Shown here piece after piece: positions 38,101 to 60,831 of a stretch of 64,000 nt of DNA. The stretch covers positions 1 to 64,000 of the forward strand of contig NW_019091422.1 in the NCBI RefSeq assembly GCF_001949145.1, given 5' to 3'. The notes under the pieces are model-generated. The model was not told the DNA's origin. It did no database searches and worked only from the letters and a program-made list of their open reading frames with translations. Position 1 is the first letter of the stretch. The number at the start of each line of letters is the position of its first letter. The DNA is from Acanthaster planci (lineage: Eukaryota; Echinodermata; Asteroidea; Valvatida; Acanthasteridae). The position numbers and the translations under genes are program-made.

Positions 38101-41100
38101 TGAAATCTACGTGGAAAAATCAAGACGCTAGAGGTTTCTTGTTGCTTTAAATACATGCCACGCCTAGTGCAGTAAATTTGCCCGGCATATTTTTGACCAG
38201 CATCCAATCCCTATGATTTGTTTTGATAGTAAATCGAAACGGCTTGCTGCCATGTGATATCAAATTGCGTAGTTCATGTAAATTTCAATAATTTTCGTAC
38301 CTGTAAGGAGTCCAAGCCTTCCACCGTACCTATATAGACACATTATTCCAAAACAAAAGTAAATTTCAAAAATATTATTTGATTACCAGTTGTCGTGTAA
38401 ATCTGGTTTGTTGAGGGCTGGGACTAAAGACTGTAGATATTTTGCCAGATGCGAAAACCACAGTACTATTTCATCTCGTGTATGTTGAGATTTTTTCAAA
38501 GTTGCTTATTGTCTAACGAATGAGATTTTTAGGCACATGCAGTATTCAAACATCGAAATGAATAAACCTATAGTATAATGACGTCACACTTGGTTGAAAT
38601 GTCAGCTTTCCATCGGCAGTGAGGTGGGACGCGATTCATCGAGCCTCCATACAAAAGTGCATAATGAATATACATGACGTCATTATGTGTCAGGGTATTG
38701 GCACTGCCAAGCAGTTGCAAACCTACTGGAACGAGAACAGCTCACATTGCACGAAGTGATAACATCTGGAAGTTATACATAAGTCATCACAGAGCTGAAC
38801 CAGATCGACTCAATGTCTTTTGTAAAGCATTTGTAAGTACATGTAATATTTTGCTGCCAAGCCTGAACCATCCCCAATCATGTGTAACCTCCAACATCAC
38901 CTTATTCATAAAAGCTATTGAATGTTATACAGAGGAAGATGATGCACAAATAACCGTATGCAATGATGTATTGCACTGAACTAAAACCATAAATGTACCT
39001 ATTTACAATTCCATTAATTCCATGTTATGCATAACATGCATTTGGTGGAATTACAGTGACATTTATAGAGTTAAATACAAAGAGCAAACAATACGATCCA
39101 GTGGCAAGCTACATGTAACCTGCCCACATTCTATGTGGTTGAGAGTATGGGCAGTGGGCCTCCGGTAAAATGTACCAGATCCATTTCACGAAGCCTAGGG
39201 TTCCGTTTAAATTATGGAGGCGACCGGAACATGAGTTGTCATAGTAACGGCTGACAGGAAGCCCCGTTCACGTGCGTTTAGGGAGATCGTAAAAGAAGTC
39301 AGGTGCGTGAGCACATCGATGTCTGCGATGATAATAATAGCGTATATGGGATATTGGGGTGCTTCGAGGGAAAACGGGAGTAGGGGAAGATGGGTAAATC
39401 TGCGTGCGTGTCGGGCAACATTCTTCGAAAATAAGACTAATGTTTGATCGATGGTGTGGTCTGGAAAGCGAGACCTCGCTCCTGGGGGTTGTGGGGGTGC
39501 ATCATGACTCAATTCAGCGGCGCTTAATGAAAAATGTTGCGTTTGTTGGTTTCGTTCTTGCATAATATGACTGTGCAGGCACAAAACGCATCACACGTAC
39601 CTGTTGGTCCCCTTGGCCCGGGAGGGCCTGACACCCCAGGCTCCCCTTGGTCACCCTTCAGACCTCGACTTCCTGGAGGCCCTTTAAAAAGTAATTTCGT
39701 TAAAAAAATCCTTTATTCATATGGATTCTGTCTATTTTCCCTGCTTTTGTACCTCACAATGCGCTCGCTGCCTACTGTCTTTAAAATAGCGGACAATATA
39801 AAAAAAAATCACAAAATATACCATGGGGAACTGGAACTAACAAATGAGATTCATACTTCAAAATATATTTACAAATTCTGCAAAATTGACAAACATGGTA
39901 ACCGCACTGAATAATATTTGTTGAACCAGTCCTTCAATAATACTGAGGAAGAGAATAGCAGTAAGGTTTTGGTAAGCCTAAAATGGCAACTCTGATGGAA
40001 GTGTCATCTCGGCGCTTGTATTATACAAGGGAAGGTTTGTAGACTCTTGGCGACATTTCGGTCAGTGATGTCAGTCGTCCAACTTACCCCGTTCCCCGGG
40101 CAGTCCAATGTCACCGCGTTCACCTTTCTCACCTGGCGGGCCAGGCCTGCCATCCAGACCGGGAATACCAGGAGGTCCCCGGTGGCCATCCTTGCCTTGA
40201 ACGGACACCAAAAAAAAAACAAATCTATATGAATTATTTCTTCGGTCTGTTCTAAAGCAGAATTTCATTTTAAAAAATCCGTATGGTAGCCAAACACCCC
40301 AACTAGACCCTCATTTTATTCAAATCCTCCCAACAAAATAGATGTGATTTTATTCCTCTCTGGCAAAAGTACACATATTCCCTGCAAGCCTTATAACACA
40401 TGTACTTCACGTCTGGACGTCATGATCATGTCAAACCTGGTCGTCCATCGCGTCCAGATCTCCCTCGTTCCCCGCGAGGTCCGGGGTCACCCTTTGGCCC
40501 TGGAAACAAGAGAGGGGGGGGAAAGGTTAATGATACCTTGAAACTGCTGTAATTTCTTAATTTCAGTTGTCAAGGCCGCGAATTGAAGCGTTACCACGGA
40601 AACGAAACAGTTGTACTTACCGGCCGGGCAGTCACAATCAGCGCCGTCGAATGCTAGCAGATGACGGGATGGCATCGCCTGCGAAAAGGGAAAAAGAACC
40701 CTTTCAGTCGCTCAGCAACGTTGAAGTCTCCCCTCTCAAAATGTCCCTTCATTAATCAATCAACTTCACGGGCAAATTTTTACAAGAGATGGATCACTAC
40801 ACTCTGATCTTCCCTGTGAAAGTCTTGTATATCAGGACCACTTTGATTCTCAATTATATTCAATAAACCGGCGGTTTTTCTCCATTACGCCATTATATTC
40901 TGTAATGCAATGTTACAATAGAAATTTGAGTGGATATAAAAATTAAAATAGTAACCAGTGTAATAGGTTGTTTTAAATTGGATTTTAAAAAGCAATAATA
41001 GGGCATAGCGTCTTCCTCGATGTGTTGGTCATATATTATGTACTAATCTTGTTTTACATTTTTGTTGCTAGAGCCCAGTCCTTGACTGTCGAGTCAGATT

Positions 41101-44100
41101 TCATGGACCGGCGCGTCAGTTGCTTTCTTCGTCGACGTGTAGGGCGTATACTCAAAGCGAGGAGGACTGTCCTTATTTCACCATGCTCATAGCTTTCTTC
41201 CCCATGGTAATAGACATAAAAAAAAATACTGCACACCGCTCACCCATCGTTTTAAAAGCAAGTCGTACACCTCGACGACTCAATCAAACCATTTTCCGGT
41301 ATCTCCTTATTAGTATCTCTCTTTTTTCTGAGGACAGATAACCTTCAAAGCGAGTCTCTCGGGCATAATCCTAGTTTACTTTTCCGACTCCGTTTATTTG
41401 CACGTGTCCCCGCGTAACAAAATACTCATCAAATTAATGGACGCAGCCGAGCGAGGCGTTTATCTTCCGCCGAGTTGGACCGGCCTTTTAATCAGATTGT
41501 ACAATAGCGTCCCTGGAGGGAAATAGCCCGTATGATCCAGCAAGTGTTTCAATTGAAGGAGACAAATTAATGAAACTTTGCCGCTTAATGTTTACACACA
41601 ATAATTACGTCCTGTTTTGGCTTTTTTTAAGGATATGGTGGTCTTGTCAGACGAGAAGCTGCTGTCTACGTTTGTTCTGTTTTGTTTGATTAGATTATAA
41701 AACTTAACGTCGAGTGAAAGCCTTTCGAAATTTTGTTCTTTCACGACAATCCCTAGAAATCGGGTATTAATGTAGCTTGCCTGGAAACATGCACGCATCA
41801 AACAGTAAAATGGTAAATGACATTGAGTTGAGCATTGAGCAGACGAATCGTTTGGAAGTTAATTAATTCTTGACCAACGTTGGACGAGACGTTGAGGAAG
41901 GATTGCGCAGCCCTTTCTGTAGACCTTTACGTGTTGGTAGGTAATGCAGTGACTGCAGAATGGGCTACATACAGAGGGCCGGCTATGGGGCCCCAGCCCA
42001 AAACAAACTGCATAGTCCAACGTCAGCCACTGAATCAGCAGTGTTGCCATTTCTCCATAACCTACGTGGCAAGAATGTCACTTTGCCAGAATTTCTCTCA
42101 CAGTGTGCAAAATTTATTTCGTCGAAAGCAATTTGAGAAATGTTCCCACAAACCTCTAGCTTTAACCTCGGTGCTTTCCAGTTTTACAACAGTGCCGATG
42201 AGGAACTGGACTTTCGAGAAAAAAATCACTGCAGTTCCTCCAGAAGATGTTGAATGTTTTTTTACAAATGGTCGCAATGTCGTTAGATTTAACATTGCAC
42301 GAAATGGAGCGGCTCAAGGGCTATGACTACCTTTTGACACTTTCATTCTCACCGTAACATAGATCAGACCCAAGGGGCGTTGCCCATAATATCCATGGTA
42401 AAAAAAAATCTTAATTTCAGGATCGACTTCTACACCTGCAAATTATGCCATGGCCTGCATGCGTGCCATTGTTAATGCTACCCCTGAATACAGGCGGCAG
42501 CGTCAAGTCATTCAACCGCCTGATCTGCAGGGGTACATAACCTTGCGGATCCTGCCGGAGCTGGCAGAAAAATCATCGGGAGTAAGACTCGGCTTTGGTG
42601 TATTTCCCAGACGGATTTAACGGGCAGCACAATAATCCTTCAAAGAATACGAGGGAAAAACTCCTGACTTGGGTCTCCCCGGGAGGACTTTTCTCATTAA
42701 TCTTCCGCTACATAAAAGCCGGGATCGAAGACACCACTGGGCAGTGAAAATATCCCCCAACTCACAGCCTGGAGGTTTTAGGGTGCGTTCAAGCTCGGCA
42801 CACCGAGAAAAAACCTTTTTCTCACGAAGTCAAAAGACCCTACGGCCGTTTGATTCCAAGTTACAAGGGTAACAAAACAGGAGAAGGTACATTGAACAGT
42901 TGCAAGCCGGTTTTGTTCGGTTTCAGACCGAGCGATTACAGCCTTAATCACGTGTTAATTGTAGCTCTTGGCTAGCCACCTGCAATAAAACAACGCCTTG
43001 GGGGGCGTGACTAAAAGTTCGAAGTTTTCACCAAGGTTTTCCTTTATCACAAAGCTCTCACTCTGCAACCTTTTTTCTTCAGCTACAGTTGCCCAGCTTT
43101 TTTATCCCTTGCAAAAACTGCCTGTGGCTTGTTTACCAAAAATGATGCGCACGGTGAAAGAAAAAAGCTTGGCCAAATATAACCCTGCGCAGGAACTGCT
43201 TGGAAGCGGTTTGAGCTCTCGCCGCCCTATGGCTCATTGAAATGCTGCAGAAGAACTGTTTTCCACCTTTTGGTGGCATAATTTTTGCCCGTAGTATGTT
43301 TACCGAAAATTATGCAAGTTGTCAACAGCAATTCAGTCAAACACGCCACAAAGTAATAGCAAAAATTTACCCGTAAGCAGTTGCCAGCGGTTTGTTTACC
43401 GAAAATGATGCGACAGACAAAGACGACTTGTCAAAATATAATTATGATTTGCCTGATGACAGGTTAGCTCAAAAGGTACTAGTTCCCTGACTTCCTTATC
43501 ACAAATCTCAATGGAATGAATTACAATCTACCTGAACCTTGCGCTTTTTGGTATAAGGCAGCCTCTAGTCGCAGTGCTACTGTAGGGAACATAAAAACGT
43601 ACATGTAGAAAAGAAACGATATAAGCTCTCTGAATGACGTATCAACAATGAACCAAAGCGAAGCTTCCGACAATCTGTCGCTTCTGTATTACGGAGCTAT
43701 TACATGTAGGCCTACATGGGACCCATTCAATTGACTGAAAATTGCCAGTGTAGCCTCTCTCTCGTTCTCAACCCAACTTTGAAAAGGGTCCAGTTGAGAA
43801 ACGTTTATTAGGCGCCAAGCTGTCAATGTTTAGCCGATTATTCATAATTCTGATCCGTCGTACTCATGGTTGTCTATAAGCTGTCACTGGCTTGCTTCAA
43901 ACCTTGTACGGTACGTTTCTAACGTACATGTATGCACTACATAAATCATTATTAAAGTGTGAAATATCACGCTTGCAATGCAGAACAACATTCCGTGAAA
44001 TCGAAGAATGGAATTGCGTACCATATGGCCTTAAAGGACGCAAGCTTGCATTATTTGCACGTAATATTACTATGCCCTAGCATTATGATGCGTTTTTTTT

Positions 44101-47100
44101 CTCGTAAGGTCAGAGCTCGCCATCAAAGCCCTCTCAATGTTGATTGAGATATGCATCAAGTGTAATCCAAAATACTTCATCTGTCATGCGATATTATGAT
44201 GACAGGCATTGATATTGTTGACGAATAGTGGGTTCGATTTCAGCCTGTGTGACCAACGTGTGTGTGTCCTTGATCAAGACACTTCTATCACTGGGTAAAA
44301 GTTGAGGTCCGTTATAGCAGCATGGATTAAGACTGATGAGAACAATAATTACATAACACCTAGAGCCCCGTCAATGTACTTTAATGTGTGATCATCTTCT
44401 TATAGTAATTTTGAGCTTTATTCCTTAAGTCTGTCTACCGTCATCAAATTTTATACTTAAGTCGCCAGCGAAAACAGATCAACATCACAAGACAGCTTAT
44501 TTCCAAAGAAATGTACCTTCCACATGCTTAATCTTTTTCACACAAACCATTTTTTTTTACCTTGGTTACTTTTAATGGTCATCCCAATCTCCGGACGCAA
44601 TCCCTCTTTAAGCGTTGATTCCAGGAATTCATGTATTTAGACTTAACCATAAGCCTAGGCATACGTTATTTCACTTCCCTCTGAATACCCACCTTTTAAA
44701 TCGTGCATGCCCCTATAAACCCCTTTGCTCTAGCATTGATGTTATTTTTGGCAGGCTCAGATATATTTCGTGCAATATCGCTACCTCTCGGATCTTTTAA
44801 CAACCTCGATCACCCCATCTTGATTTCACATCATACTTCCCCACCCCCCCTCCTTCTGTCATCTCTCCGTGATTACTCCGTTCATTTTCTGTTTATCATC
44901 GCCTCGATTTTTTTTCTACGGACAGACTAGACCCACGTGTAGAAGGCCGCATTGATTTTTCAAAATTAAAAACGGGCTGAACATATCGCGACTGCAACTT
45001 CATATATAGCGTGGTAGGGTTGAATGTGTTACGTCTACGAGTGTGCGCAGACCTAAATATGTCTCAACAAGGGCTAAGGGTCATGGGCTAAAAAAACGTG
45101 GCAGAATGAAAAATATCACATACATTACACCACCGACATATCAGAATGACTCAGATTGTGAATTATGATTCTCCAGAATTATATGATCCATGCGATCCAA
45201 GTGAAAATATGTTCAACATAGAAATCTCCATTCTTTCAAAAACATGACCAGATTGGGAATCAATAACGAAACACAAGCACGGCAGGTTGGTTCAGGAAAT
45301 TAAGACCGACATTTTTATTCATTGGAAAGCTGAAATGTGAAGCATGTGATATTGATGGTGCGAGGAAGCATTGTCATAGCCTCAGGCATATGCTTCGTTA
45401 ATTAAGGTCATTTTTCAAGGAGAATTGCATGATTAGCCAAACCACAACCCCATATCAAAAGATCAGGGTTGAAATAATGACCCAACATAGCATTGTACGT
45501 ACGATTACTATTTTCCGTAAAATTATACTACGTTAAAAATTACAAGTGGCGCATTTATAACATTATCGTCGATTTTGGCGTCCATTTCAGTATATCCACT
45601 TCTATAATGCACGTTGTCTCCGGTTCCTATGGCAATTTGAGTCACAAAAGCCTCCCCATTATCTTCAATGATTCAGGGTCGTCGCTTTTGATAATACCAT
45701 GGCAGCCCACGTTTGCAAGAGCTTGTCATAATTATAACTATGCTTGTATATTATGAATAGAACGCATTATGAATACTGCAGTATCAGTATTGTGGAGTGC
45801 ATACCAGTGGGATGACTGCAAGTCATTCTGTTGGAAATTACCGCAATGCAAACATGATTTGGCGGTGCGTTCCAAACATGAGTAGCATTTTAATCGTGCC
45901 ATGTTGTCGTTGTTGCAGATCCTGTTCTCTCTGGCGCAAACTGATTCAGTTTGATTTGCCAGAATTGTTTGGTCATTTTTTAATTTAAATAATTTTTATC
46001 CTGAGCATTTCATGTTTAAGGACTCGGTGCCTAGCACCATGACTAATTCTTTCACTTGGTAATGTGACTTTATGTTCAGTGTAATTGCTATATTAAATTT
46101 TAGCATGTGTGAAAATGTCATTGCTTAATTTAACGGAGTTAAAATGCACATTTTCAATGTCTGTTAATGTCACGACATCTGACTGAAATTTTTGTCATTC
46201 CATATAATGTCAAGCTGCTATTTTCTTGTGGTAATCACTTTATGTGCACTTTCTTTCAATGAATACGGCACAATGGTTCCAGCCGTCATGAACCTAAATA
46301 TCGACGAAACTGTAGAGCTGTGGGTACTGCGGAGTCTTACTCCGTTTGCATTACTGTTAGCAACGTTTTGAGCAAATCAGCTAACTGGGATCCTGTCGCC
46401 AAAAAAAACTTGCAATGCCGAAAGAAAGTAGCAATAAACTCAACAAGTTGAGCTCGACGGAATTTTCGAAGCATCAGTCAATTTTACAAAAATTATTTTT
46501 CACTTTAACCTTTCTTTCTTGAATTAATTTACAGGCCCAATGAAATCGCTGAAGTGCCCCTCGGCATGTTCTAGGTATAATGCTACTTCCAATTCCCCTA
46601 GTGTGGGGCTCTGTTTTTGCCTCTGTGTGGCGATACCCACACGGTAACTTCTCGGGGGAAATTCATCGATCAACCGCTAGCTTTAATCGTCCGCTTAGTC
46701 AAACAACTCAACGGCGTGCTTAATCAGATTTTGAAGAGGAGAAAATCACGGTAGATGCGCTTCGGCCACTGGCTAAGCAAATAATCGCATTACAACAAAC
46801 CTGTTCAATATCCCGAGATGATGTCTTGCCTTTGAGCGCATGGGGGTATAGTTCTTTTTTATGAGTCGGAATGTGGCCTCGAAGAGAAGTTTTCTTCGTT
46901 TTCTTATCCCGCGAGAAATAGCAGAGTACTTATTGCATTTTTTGCAGGCTCCCAAGTCACGCTTAAACACTAACATAATTTCTCCAGGGTCGTTCCTCAT
47001 CAAACATTGATATTTGTTGCTGTCATGTCATGTAATTTCTTGTGAAAAAGCTACTACTGCGGCTGAACAGTCCATTTAAGACTATAGACAAGAAAATGGG

Positions 47101-48408
47101 TTGTCGTAAAAAAGAAATTAGAAGATGATACTAGTACCCCTGTTTAATTTAGAAGAGAAATTTACATCATACTTTCATATCAAACTAATAAAATGCAACC
47201 ACAGGTTATTTTCGCTACAACCGCATGTACCTTTGAACATGTCGTTCTCGATCAATATGGCATTGATTGCTATGAAATAACAAAATGGACTGATTTCGTG
47301 ACATCAAAATGTCACACAGTTCCCTCTTTTTCTCTTGTTTTTTGTTTTCGTTTATTTTGGGAGGGAACAGCGGTGACGATTATCAAGTCAGACACGTATG
47401 ACATAAAAACAACTGTATGGAGCGATTACACGCTGTAGTGCCCTCTGATTGCATACATGCACTTTTCCCAGCGCGAAATGTTAATTGAAAATTGAAGTGG
47501 ATTTCGTTTAAATGTCACACTTCAAGTGTGAAGCGTGAAGTGGCAATTAAAACTGAATTAATCATTTTCAGACTCGTAAACATGTTTGTGAGTTTTCAAA
47601 AAAATCGAGCAAGCCTATAAATGCCAAGGCTACCCATAAGGCCCTAAAAATACTTCAAAAGACACACAATTGGAAATCTCCCCTTTCTTGTTGGTAGGTC
47701 GCAGCAGCTAAGCAGAAATGACTGCCTAGCAATATGTGCTGAACAAAATTCAGCTGGGTACCAGTGAGAAATAATATACAAGACATGGTTTGTTGGCTGC
47801 TAGTACTAAACACAGATTTTCTTTTCTTATCGAATTTCTTTGAATAGCAGTTACACGAATTTAGCCTCCGAAGAAAACAGTCATATTGGCGTCTCGATTG
47901 AATGATTTCAAGAAAGGCTAAAATGCCTGAAGAAATTTTCTCCAGAATAAAACTAAATTTGTCATATTCTGTGTACTTTCAAAGTGAAAGGTATTACCTG
48001 TGCATCTTTTAACATTTAGCATATATGTTAGAGGACATGTAGGTGTAGTTTTAGCAATTATGACAAAACCCATACCTCTAAACCTGGTAGATAGGTATCT
48101 TCCAATCGGGACAGCTGTTTAACTCTGTCATCAAGATTCTCGATTTCCCTCTCCTGCCAAGCTAGCCTCCGCTCCAGTTCTCTCATACGGAGCACGGAAA
48201 TGCCCCCGACCAGGGCGACAAACAGGGTGAGGATGAGGGTCAGGTACGCTGTCAGGTTGCACTGGGGTCGTCTCCATCTGGTGCTGGTCTCCCTGTCGAG
48301 GCATGACCCTTTTGTCGAGTTGTGGCTTGTTTTGGAACTGTCATCCCTGAGTTCGAGTGGGGTCTCCATATAGCTTCCTACCAATGGTTTCTTTTTGCTG
48401 TTTTCCAT
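35194..48408 (-). CDS. EDA: Ectodysplasin-like type II membrane ligand (collagen stalk plus TNF domain)
   Basis: Minus-strand coding exons found: 48408-48076, about 41223-41080, 40678-40621, 40499-40437, 40195-40088, 39681-39601, 38329-38301, 37991-37910, 35865-35750, 35430-35194. Exon 1 (111 residues) has a short cytoplasmic part, RWRR, a transmembrane helix (about residues 53-75) and a coiled-coil stalk. Exon 2 carries a furin-type stretch [13 protein letters not shown]. Exons 4-6 encode Gly-X-Y repeats ([20 protein letters not shown] and others). The end is a TNF domain: [52 protein letters not shown] and a final YFGIIKLN. Order and motifs match vertebrate EDA (HLQG, VLNDW, GTYFIYS, FLQCT, FFGAIRL). 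Phases agree from exon 3 to the stop; the joins of exons 1-2 and 2-3 are unresolved and a stalk exon may be missing. EDA signals through EDAR-type receptors after furin shedding. Exact orthology versus another collagen-TNF protein is inferred. Confidence 0.87.
37316..37679. repeat. Possible TIR element
   Basis: The left edge GGCCCATTCATAACACACAC and the reverse complement of the right edge (GGCCTGATTACACATATGCC) are weakly similar, and the interior is rich in CCGG and GCGG words unlike its surroundings. It lies in the intron between ectodysplasin-like exons 8 and 9. A clear target duplication is not seen. Confidence 0.3.
42421..42581 (+). other. Exon-like open stretch inside the ectodysplasin-like intron
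   Basis: Opposite strand to the host gene. Bounded by a good acceptor (TTAATTTCAG) and donor (GGA|GTAAGA), open for 161 bases in one frame, with non-repetitive peptide text (for example [20 protein letters not shown]). It has no recognised family and no obvious partner exon. It could be a nested-gene exon, a conserved non-coding element, or chance. Confidence 0.2.
43105..43490. repeat. Degenerate direct repeat
   Basis: TTGTTTACCAAAAATGATGCGC and TTGTTTACCGAAAATGATGCGA lie about 265 bases apart, with a third weaker copy (GTTTACCGAAAATTATGCAA) between them. Each of the outer two is followed by CCAAATATAA or TCAAAATATAA. Intronic in the ectodysplasin-like gene. Confidence 0.55.
43500..48075. 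other. First intron of the ectodysplasin-like gene, no gene recognised
   Basis: Long AT-rich intron with only short open frames and scattered low-complexity runs. Long first introns often carry enhancers, but nothing specific can be named here. Confidence 0.5.
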
Positions 48409-51365
48409 CGTGAATGCTCACTATGCGAGGCGATCCACTGCTGCGAACATACTCTAAAGGCACTACCGGTGAAGAACTATCAAATCCCTTTGTGTCACTG
48501 CTCTACTTGGGGTCGATAAGCTCCCACAGTGGCAAGAAGTAAACAAAAGTACTCCTCGAATCACCCCACACAACTTGAAAAACCAAAGCAGCGCTCTCCA
48601 GTTGGCACAAAACAATCGAACTCCAAACCCATCCAGTCTGTGCTGCGCCAGGGCCGCGTCTGATCATGACAACAAACACTCCGAAGGTTGTGTGCCTTCG
48701 TCCAGAGCTCTCACCTCAACGGCGCACACTCACCCATACCAGGCGCGTACGTATTCATCATGCTCGGTAAATACACTCCTGAGGTTTGGAGCTTTGTAGA
48801 GCCTGGCCCGCTCACCGAGTATAGTGCACGCACCGTCCTGGACCAACTCAAGTGGAAAATCTCGCCGACGGAGGCAAAGGGGAAAAAGAGAGAGAAATCT
48901 TCTCTTAAAGCCGTACCTATAAACTGCCGGCGCTGTTACGGCGCTGACAAGACTAAAGGGGTTTGTGAAAAGCTCTTGTTGAGCGTAACGGTCCCTGCGG
49001 CACTCAAAGTGCGGGCTATAACTACTAGAATGATCGGATATTAACGAGTTGGCAACGCGCCTCATAACCCAATGCATAATGTGGAACGGATGTCGGGCGT
49101 AAGGCGAAGTGCCTCTCGCTTATTTAGAAAGCAAGCAAAGGAAAAATAATTCGTGGTGAATTTAGAGCAGACTTATTTTTCAATTTATCATGATTGTCGC
49201 ACAAAATCTCCGGTGGATTTTGCCCGGCCAGTGGTGTGTTGTTTCAATTTCCATGTTAAAGTCAGGGGATTTCTCGTTGCGTCTTTTTGAAACAAGTCAC
49301 GTATCCGCATCTATCTGACCGATTGTTGTCTAAAATTTACAAAATAAAGAGGGCGCAGAGGAAATCAGAAAATGTGTAGCACATGTATATAGCATCCATA
49401 TACATGTATTCATCTATATTCGAAATTGCTTGAGGTGTATGATCGAAGCCACTCAAACTTTCAAGTGATGAAGATAATTTTCCTTCTGTTCGAGACAATA
49501 AGACGTAATACCTAGTTTTAATGCCAATGTAATTGACGAATAACAAGACAAAACGAATGGAGTCGTTGCTCAACTAAGATCATGGACGGATTATGAATAG
49601 ATCATGAATTGTGCAACAGATGGGAATAAATATGCCGACAGAGGGCGCACAATAGGTCAACCAACAGTGGCTGATCAAACTGTTTCTTAGGCCCTTTTCC
49701 AATACTCGACTTCGGCTCCGTCTCAGGCCTCAACCTGTGTTTTTTTTACCGGTACTTACTAATTTTGAAGTTGTAAGGGCAATAGTAAGTCTGATAGCGC
49801 CACAAAACATCAAGTAAGATGCAAACGAGCCAAACATTACAGAACTTCAATTTAATCTAAACGCTTCAGGCCCACAGTTGGGGATTAGTTTCAAAGACGA
49901 AGCCTGAGACGGAGACGAAGTTGAGTATTGGAAAATGGCCTTAGTGCGTTAGCCCTTATGTCTCTGCAAGATAACCATCAGCAACCACAACAGTGACGCA
50001 AGCACAAAACATTGACGCAATGCAGGCTCTCGGGTGAACTATGTGTGTGGACGGAAGGCAAAATCACATCATTATTATTGTGGATGTTTGCCAGTTGGGC
50101 GCTGAAATTCAAGTTCGCTATAAATCCACTGCATGTTAAGTTGTCAAGTTTATAATCAGTTTCGTTTTAATTTACATTTCATCGCCGTTTACATTTTCCC
50201 CAAATTTTCAGAAGTTAAATTGGTAATTTGTACAAAACATGTTGAAAAGTATGTACAGTTTTTGCTTGATATCACATTATACATGTTATGTAAGGAAACA
50301 TTGGAAACTCTGTCCAAAATCTTTGTCCATCGAAAGGAATTTAGAGATTCTTTCACAAAAGCTACTGTTAAAAAAACCTAAAAACAATCTAACGGCCTTC
50401 TGCTAAAGTTTCTAATGGAATGAATGTTCTCCACCGATGATCAACCATTCATCCAAAAATTAATAAAGAGGAGTTACTTTGCACAATATGTGAATAAAAA
50501 TGACAGATACTTTTTACGGCAAACGTACTATAAATGTGAACTCGGTGAATGAAAATACAAAATTTAATTCCGTAACCTTTTGAGAATCAGGACTGTCTCA
50601 GTTCTGTTAAATCAAACTCAACTGTATTGCTTTCTAAAAATATCTAAACAATGATCTGAATCTCAGCAAAAGAGAATGAACAAGTTTTCGTTTCTTTTCC
50701 GGATAGGGCCTACATTTCTAAGCATCACTATCGACTAAAACAGTGCTACAGAATTCTTTTTCAGTTCTCAAAGTCGTGGGACTAACTCGATATGTTACAT
50801 GTTCCCTTTTTGGAAAAGAAATTTGTAAGTTGAAAGGTTAATGAAAACAAAAATACAAACATCTCAACGTGGAAGCTTTGGAAACAGCATAAAACAGTTG
50901 TTTGAAGCATTTTTCTGCAAAATAAAAAATGCTAGTTGTACCTCTTAAAAATAGGAATGCCAAACTAATCTATTGAAGTATTACAACTCCACTTAGAAAA
51001 TTCAAAAAACGGAAGGAAGTACTATCGATTATCCATTTTTCCTTTTCTGCTGATGGAATCAATACTAAGGCAGTTGGATATAATCGGCGATAATTATTCA
51101 ATGGGAATCGATAGCCCCGAACTTCCAGTCATAGAAAATACACACACAACTTATTTCATTTCGGATGCTCGACTGAATAGGAAGTAATGTGTTAGTCCCA
51201 ATTTCAGAAAGCATGTTGCTTTGTGAATTTACTTTATAGCTTAAAATGAACTGGAAATCTGCTGTAAACAGTTTACATAACATTGCAATTTTTCAATTTT
51301 GCTCGAAACCTACTGTTGCCAGGCAGGCTATACCTAACTGCTCCCTGAAATGACCGTCTGGTGTC
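48409..51365. other. Intergenic: upstream of the ectodysplasin-like gene and 3' of the GH31 gene
   Basis: Should contain the ectodysplasin-like promoter just right of 48408. No protein-coding family recognised. Holds one clear Harbinger-type MITE at 49690-49940. Confidence 0.5.
49690..49940. mobile_element. PIF/Harbinger-type MITE, 251 bp, TTA target duplication
   Basis: The two ends match as inverted repeats over about 39 bp with 3 or so mismatches. Left begins GGCCCTTTTCCAATACTCGA; right, reverse strand, begins GGCCATTTTCCAATACTCAA; both continue to TCCGTCTCAGGC. Both sides are flanked by TTA (49687-49689 and 49941-49943), the 3-bp duplication usual for this superfamily. No transposase inside. 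Confidence 0.82.
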
Positions 51366-60831
<9,466 letters not shown>

